Source: Larix sibirica (Eukaryota; Streptophyta; Pinopsida; Pinales; Pinaceae). Taken from it: a stretch of 11,254 nucleotides of DNA. The first letter of the stretch is position 1; each line of letters opens with the position of its first letter. The stretch is taken from contig NWUY0303898549.1 of assembly GCA_004151065.3 (NCBI GenBank), positions 1 to 11,254 of the forward strand, in the 5' to 3' direction. The position numbers were made by a program, and so were the translations under genes. A model generated the notes under the pieces. That model was not told the DNA's origin. It did no database searches and was given only the letters and a program-made list of their open reading frames with translations. Below are positions 7,403 through 11,254 of the stretch, piece by piece.

Positions 7403-8264
7403 TCAAGCATATTTGTTCTTGATGACTTGGAACCAATTTTCTAAGTAAAATTTTGCGTCGTTACCCTGTGCACTCACTTTTGGTGCAAATATCTTAAAGT
7501 TGTTTATAGGTGGTGGTCTTGTATTGGTGAACTCTACTTCACCTACTAGACTTATTTTCACCATTACTATTAGATTGCTTGCACCAAATCCTAGCATTTC
7601 ATACAATTGGCTTTAACCATTTGTGCAACATGTTCCGCCCAGTTGAAAAAAATTTCATTGTACACTATCTGACGGACTGCTTCCAACATATCAAGCTTCA
7701 AGTCAGATGGACGAGCCGAGATTGTGAGACATAAGGAAATTATTACGTCTGTCCATTTGAAACCATCATAAAGGATTTTGCTAATGATTAGGTCCCTCAG
7801 GTTCTTACCCTATTTTGTGTTAGTGAATTTTTTTACCAACTCCAATGGGTTGGTTGTCGGTTGATCAGGGGCTCCCATACTTGACAACCTTGTGATTTGA
7901 GAAATAAGAGAGTCGGTGTTTGGGATGGGTTTTTCGATATAGATCTTACCATCATCATATCGATTGATGATAAACTTCACAATTATGTCTTTCAAGTTCC
8001 CAAAGGAACTAATCAATGGTGCTCCTAAGTATCCTCGGATCTTCATGTTTGCTAGTTTAGCGGTTGCTTCTCTCCATTGACTACCTTCAATTCCCCATGC
8101 TATGAATTCTGCATATTTTTTTACCCAATTATGTTGATTTTTTTTGCCTTTTTTTTGTGCATCCATGCTTCCACTGGGATCATGGAGGCTTCTTCTAAGA
8201 TGGATATTTCCTTCTCTTCTACTGCTTTTACTTTAGTTGTTGTTGTGTTCTTATTGGGTGCCAT
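7403..8264 (-). pseudogene. Accessory protein, N-terminal globular region
   Basis: Starts MAPNKNTTTTKVKAVEEKE. A frame change in the A-run at about 8145-8160 leads to NQHNWVKKYAEFIAWGIEG, SQWREATAKLANMKIRGYLG and SSFGNLKDIIVKFIINRYDD (8166-7810). TAG at 7810-7812 is read past in the same frame into KNLRDLIISKILYDGFKW, RPSDLKLDMLEAVRQIVYN and EIFFNWAEHVAQMVKANC, ending at about 7615. A further shift leads to EMLGFGASNLIVMV, FTNTRPPPINNFKIFAPKVS and KFYLENWFQVIKNKYA. Trp and hydrophobic residues are spaced as in a folded mostly helical domain of about 280 residues. The NEIFFNWAEH block recalls plant transposon-associated proteins I have seen with similar helical blocks, but the link is a memory, not a search. 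Confidence 0.7.
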
Positions 8265-8922
8265 GGCTAGTTTCTTGCATTCGATGGAGGAGGGATCAGA
8301 TGAAAACTTTGTAATTTTCAGGATGGAATGTGCTCTTTCCGTTTGTGAGAAAAAATTAACCCACAAGTCTTCAATCTCTAATGTGTTTCTAGGCACATAC
8401 TCCGTCGTGCATTCAATGTGGGTAGGTGAATGCATTAACAGTGATTTTGGTGGTGGAAAAATATTTCTCACGCTTGAGGAAATTTGCGAAGAAAGCTTCA
8501 TTTGCGAACCCATCATCTCACTTGATGATATATGCTCTTGATCATGCTATTCTTGGATCTTGGATACTCATCTACTGTAGTCGTACGTTGGTCATCGGGG
8601 AAGAGACTTGCTTATTCTAGTCTCTTCCCATTTCCTCTGTAAATTAGGCATCCCTTTTCTTGTATTTTTATTTTTTCTATCAGGTTTCAGGGATGGTATA
8701 CTTTGATTTGGATACATTCTCTTGTTCTTGCACTCTAGCCCTTCTATCCAGTCAACCGTCATAGGCTCCAATGTGTTCCTTCCAAAATGCATGACTTAGT
8801 TTCCTTTTTTTATGTGTTCTAAAGTTAGTTATATAACGGTATTTTTAAGTAAGTTAGTTAATTTCCTAATTCTATTGAAACCTGGGGACACGACATTCAA
8901 CTAGTGGTGATATGGTCACTAG
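8265..8922 (-). other. Spacer between integrase and accessory frame
   Basis: No convincing coding sequence. Minus-strand frames here (for example 8592-8792 and the upstream part of the frame open from 8516) have no recognisable motif. A pyrimidine-rich TCTCTTCCCC followed by CTACAG, ending at 8575 on the minus strand, could be a splice acceptor for a subgenomic accessory mRNA, as described for env-like genes, but it is weak. Confidence 0.45.
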
Positions 8923-8923
8923 T
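8900..8923. repeat. Short inverted repeat at the integrase end
   Basis: Arms ACTAGTG (8900-8906) and CACTAGT (8917-8923) are perfectly complementary around a 10-base loop. It overlaps the terminal TGA of the integrase frame. It may be chance; no U-run follows on either strand. Confidence 0.6.
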
Positions 8924-10047
8924 CAATATCGTTACAGTTGTGCTTCGTTCACGGCCTTTTTGAAGACTCGACCTTGCAATGTTTTTAACTTGATCGATAC
9001 ATTATTGTTAAGTTCTTCGATGATGTAAGGTCCTAACTAGCCAGTCTTGATATTTTTAGGTTTTCCTTTTATTCAATTGTTATATACGAATACTAAGTCA
9101 CCGACTGATATATCCTTCCTTTTGATATTTATGTCATGCCATGACTTTTGTTGTAGTTTTTGTACTTATTGATGATGAATGGTGAGCGTTCTTTGTTATT
9201 TGAACTTCTAGAGTTCAAACATTTTGTCTTGTGTAGCTTGGACAATGTCTAGATGTAATACTTGAGCAATAGTTGGAGCTTGTTGCTTGAAGTGCAGAGG
9301 GATGACTGCTTCTTGAACATATACTAATTTAAACGGTGTATGACCCTTTGATCTCTTGTATGTTGTTCTATATTCCCTGAGTATTGCAGTTATTTTGATG
9401 TCCCAGTCGTCTTTGTCAATACTGCGTATTTTTGTTACACCTTTTGTCAATGTTTTGTTAAACGGATCGATTGATTTATTCGACTGTGGATGATAAGATG
9501 AGATTTTATGGTGACTTACCATAAATTATTTGAGTAGTAAGTCGATAATATTATTGATGAAATGTGTGCCTTGATCACTGATTAAAGTGAGTGGGAATCC
9601 AAATCTTCTAATTATGTTTTCATAGATAAATTTTGTGGCAACTTCACTCGTACAAGCTTCGACTAGTTCTACTTCAACCCACTTAGTTACATACTCAACT
9701 ACGATGATAATATAGCGTGCACCCATCAAAACACCAGGGGTCAGTAAAGCGCCGACGAAGTCAATTGATCAGATTTCAAACATATGGTTGTGATTGATAG
9801 AGATGAGGATCATTTCATGCCATCATAACAGTCGACCCATTCGCTGGCATTTATCGCATTTGTTTACATATGCTTTGCAATCTATATTCACTGAAGGCCA
9901 CCATAGTTTGGATTGTAAAATTTTCCTAGCAGTCATGTCGGCATGAAAATTTCCACTTATGGGTCCTGAATGTGATTCTTCTATGATATATTCTTGTTTG
10001 TGGTCGATTGTACACCAACAGAGTATGTCGTCAAGGCCTAGCCTTTA
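8923..10047 (-). pseudogene. Element 2 integrase (broken)
   Basis: Inserts the DNA copy into the genome. One uninterrupted minus-strand frame holds all three parts. Zinc-binding N-terminus: SHSGPISGNFHADMTARKIL, LWWPSVNID and NKCDKCQRMG. Catalytic core: SIDFVG with the first Asp at 9760-9762, YVTKWVEVE, FGFPLTLISDQGTHF with the second Asp at 9574-9576, and YHPQSNKSIDPFNKTL, where the final catalytic Glu position is Asp (9466-9468). The two latter residues are separated by 35 residues, the canonical DD35E spacing. C-terminal part: QQKSWHD, VGDLVFVYNN and LGPYIIEEL, the GPY/F module. Eleven in-frame stops lie in the frame, from 10045 to 8932, then a likely terminal TGA at 8923-8925. No indel is seen. 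Confidence 0.93.
9847..9972 (-). other. HHCC zinc-binding motif of element 2 integrase, one His uncertain
   Basis: First His at 9970-9972 and the Cys pair of C-x2-C at 9856-9858 and 9847-9849 are intact. Where related integrases usually carry the second His (seven residues after the first), the codon is Asn (9949-9951); another His two residues later (9943-9945) could substitute, at a spacing longer than usual. Confidence 0.7.
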
Positions 10048-10635
10048 TAGATATATGTTAATTAATGTGTAAGGTGTTGCTTTCATTACTATAATTTTTT
10101 TCTTTTTATCTGATGTTGTTGTTGGGGGTTGACCCTCCTGTAGAAATTTTGTGATGTCTGCTAATTCAATTGGCACGACCTTGACTCTAAAAAGGTGGGC
10201 ATTGGCAATTTCATCATCTACTCCAACTAAGTCTTCACTAGTTTCTATGCAGGAAAGGTGTTCAGGTCTGACATTTGACTTTCCTAGTCGGACTAATATT
10301 TCAAATTCAAATTCTTGGAATAAAAGAATCCATTGACATACCTCACCACGATGCAATGGTTTATTTACCAAATATTTAAGTTCATGATGGTCTGTGAAGA
10401 AAATGAACGGGTTATCAAGTAGGTAGTGTCAGTATTTTTGCAATGTGAATATCATTCCTAACCCTTCACGTTTGGTTGTCTAGTAGTTTATTTTTTATTT
10501 ATTTAATTTCCGACTAGAATATGTGTTTGGATAGTCCATCCCATCGTCTCCTGGATGAGTGAGTATTGCACCAACTGCAATACCCGATGCGTTGATATGT
10601 ACATGAAATTTCTTTGACCAATCTGGAAATCTGAG
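10048..10635 (-). pseudogene. Element 2 RNase H (broken, first catalytic Asp changed)
   Basis: Same frame as RT and integrase. It reads LRFPDWSKKFHVHINASG, IAVGAILTHPGDDGMDYP, TTKREGLGMIFTLQKY, HYLLDNPFIFFTDHHELKYL, CQWILLFQEFEFEILVRLGK and NAHLFRVKVVP. The first catalytic Asp of the usual D-A-S motif is Asn, codon AAC at 10591-10593; the Glu (10465-10467) and the third-position Asp (10390-10392) remain. In-frame stops: TAA 10495-10497, TAG 10480-10482 and TGA 10429-10431, where related proteins have Arg before HYLL. The linker to integrase ends at TAA 10045-10047, followed without shift by GLDDIL. Confidence 0.92.
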
Positions 10636-11060
10636 AATTGTAGCTTCTAGTAATTTTTGTGTAAGCAGCTTAAAGGATTCTTCGCATTATGGGGTCCATT
10701 TGAACTCAATATTTTGTCTAAGTAATTCTTCTAGAGGAAATTTCATATCTAAATAATGTCAGGTGAACTTTCTATAGTACCATGTATGACCCAACAAAAT
10801 TCTGACCTGTTTGGGGTTTACCAGAGGTTTCAGATCCAGGATGACTTTAATTTTTGCTAAATCCACTTTGATGCCTTCTTTGCAGATGACATGTCCCAAC
10901 AAGACTCCAACAGGGTGGTGAAGATGCATTTCTTTGTGTTTAGGGATAATTGGATTTGTCAACATCTTTCTAGCATCAGTCGGAGCCATTGTACATGGTC
11001 TTTGAGCATTGTGCATGTAACACCGAATCTGGTGTTGCAGAAAATCCCATATCTAGGTTA
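10636..11060 (-). pseudogene. Element 2 reverse transcriptase, C-terminal part (broken)
   Basis: Only the palm-to-thumb half is visible. One frame gives KDHVQWLRLMLERC, TGA at 10959-10961, then QIQLSLNTKKCIFTT; at about 10911-10920 the frame changes and continues PVGVLLGHVICKEGIKVD, LDLKPLVNPKQVRILLGH, TWYYRKFT, TGA at 10759-10761, FPLEELLRQNIEFKW and TAA at 10687-10689. The LGH-x-x-YYRKF block is the conserved thumb of Ty3/gypsy RT. A possible remnant of the Y-x-D-D loop (NLDMGF) lies near 11055 but is too altered to be sure. Everything upstream in the RT is missing or unrecognisable. Confidence 0.88.
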
Positions 11061-11254
11061 CGGAGGAAGATGATACATCTTCAAATAAGAGATATATGAA
11101 TATTGATAAAAATGAGTGATGATGATATTTTACAATTGAAGGTCCACCCTAAATATGGCTTGGCCATTAAAATGAGGAGTCACATCCTCTTGATAACATG
11201 TAATTAATTTTGATTCATTATTATTAATTATTATTAATGTATTTATTTACTATT
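11061..11254. other. AT-rich end of window, nothing recognised
   Basis: No RT fingers or palm motif is found in any minus-strand frame here, although an intact element 2 would carry them. The sequence becomes very AT-rich at 11200-11254 with TTATTAATTATTATTAATG repeats. It is probably past a truncation point of element 2. Confidence 0.5.

Larger units (their letters stand above)
4867..8264 (-). pseudogene. Accessory frame of element 2 between integrase and 3' LTR, about 1,100 codons, function unknown
   Basis: I do not recognise this protein by function. Minus-strand translation gives long protein-like stretches linked by frame changes: a globular N-terminal region (8264-7403), an acidic middle (7402-6500), a Ser/Thr/Pro-rich tract (6492-5890), a basic patch (about 5792-5839) and a charged helical end (5660-4867). 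ATG at 8262-8264 lies in a strong plant start context (GCCATGGC) and gives MAPNKN; the same frame is open up to 8516, so a longer N-terminus is possible. At least six indels and many stops break it. No zinc knuckle, protease, RT or clear membrane segment is seen. Position matches that of env-like genes of Athila and SIRE elements, but I see no sequence reason to call it envelope. It could also be a captured host gene or the gag of a third, unseen element. Confidence 0.7.
4520..11060 (-). mobile_element. Element 2: Ty3/gypsy retrotransposon relic with a long 3' accessory frame
   Basis: Minus-strand order: RT, RNase H, integrase (to 8923), spacer, accessory frame (about 8264-4867), polypurine tract, LTR. 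The RT-RH-INT order defines Ty3/gypsy. The integrase ends with a GPY/F-type module and no chromodomain follows, so it is probably not a chromovirus. Gag, protease and 5' LTR are not in the window; RT homology stops at about 11060, either from truncation or from divergence. The internal region is at least 6.3 kb even without gag. Same orientation as element 1, which starts just past its LTR, so element 2 may have inserted into element 1 gag; this is inference because the other flank is not visible. Confidence 0.75.

Noticed and set aside
8077-8541. Plus-strand 154-codon open frame with a hydrophobic N-terminus that looks like a signal or membrane segment
   Set aside because: Antisense to the better supported minus-strand accessory N-terminus; the hydrophobic run comes from T-rich sequence opposite A-rich Lys codons.
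8592-8792. Minus-strand 66-codon open frame after integrase
   Set aside because: Lys/Asn/Pro-rich without a recognisable domain; not in continuity with the integrase C-terminus. No chromodomain could be found in it.
1976-11060. The two pol regions as parts of one element
   Set aside because: Both contain RT thumb and RNase H of distinct subtypes, separated by a polypurine tract and LTR, so they are two elements.
10151-11073. Plus-strand open frames 10151-10336 and 10891-11073
   Set aside because: Antisense shadows of element 2 RNase H linker and RT.

Overview
This window looks like nuclear DNA of a land plant: AT-rich, without any intact cellular gene, and filled with decayed LTR retrotransposons of the Ty3/gypsy type. 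Nothing bacterial is seen (no operons, ribosome binding sites or compact genes). The pol subtypes suggest a large repeat-rich genome, and a gymnosperm is my guess from general recollection of similar elements; confidence in the taxon is low.

Layout. 1-1600 is AT-rich sequence with no recognisable gene. At about 1640-1975 lies the 3' end of a plus-strand retroelement: a polypurine tract, then an LTR-like stretch beginning TGTTATAG. It meets, tail to tail, element 1, a minus-strand Ty3/gypsy relic (about 1976-4445) that retains the end of gag with two zinc knuckles, the segment leading into reverse transcriptase (RT), RT, and the gypsy-type RNase H. I find no protease, integrase or LTR for it. 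At 4769-4781 a minus-strand polypurine tract is followed by an LTR starting TGTTGGAGG at 4768, which is the 3' end of element 2. Element 2 (minus strand) runs leftwards from about 11060: RT, RNase H and integrase (11060-8923), a 660-base spacer, then a very long broken accessory reading frame (about 8264-4867), then the polypurine tract and LTR. 11060-11254 is AT-rich with nothing recognised.

How the parts relate. In an intact element, gag makes the particle, RT/RNase H copies the RNA, the polypurine tract primes plus-strand DNA and integrase inserts the copy. All of these are broken here. In both pol regions the decay is almost entirely by substitution: element 2 keeps one frame for about 665 codons with 15 internal stops, and element 1 keeps one frame for about 470 codons. 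Catalytic residues are altered (RT YLDN in element 1; RNase H first Asp to Asn and integrase Glu to Asp in element 2).

The most notable object is the accessory frame of element 2: roughly 1,100 codons between integrase and the 3' LTR, where a typical Ty3/gypsy element has nothing or an env-like gene. It has a conserved-looking N-terminal globular region, an acidic middle, a Ser/Thr/Pro-rich tract, a basic patch and a charged helical C-terminus. I cannot assign its function.
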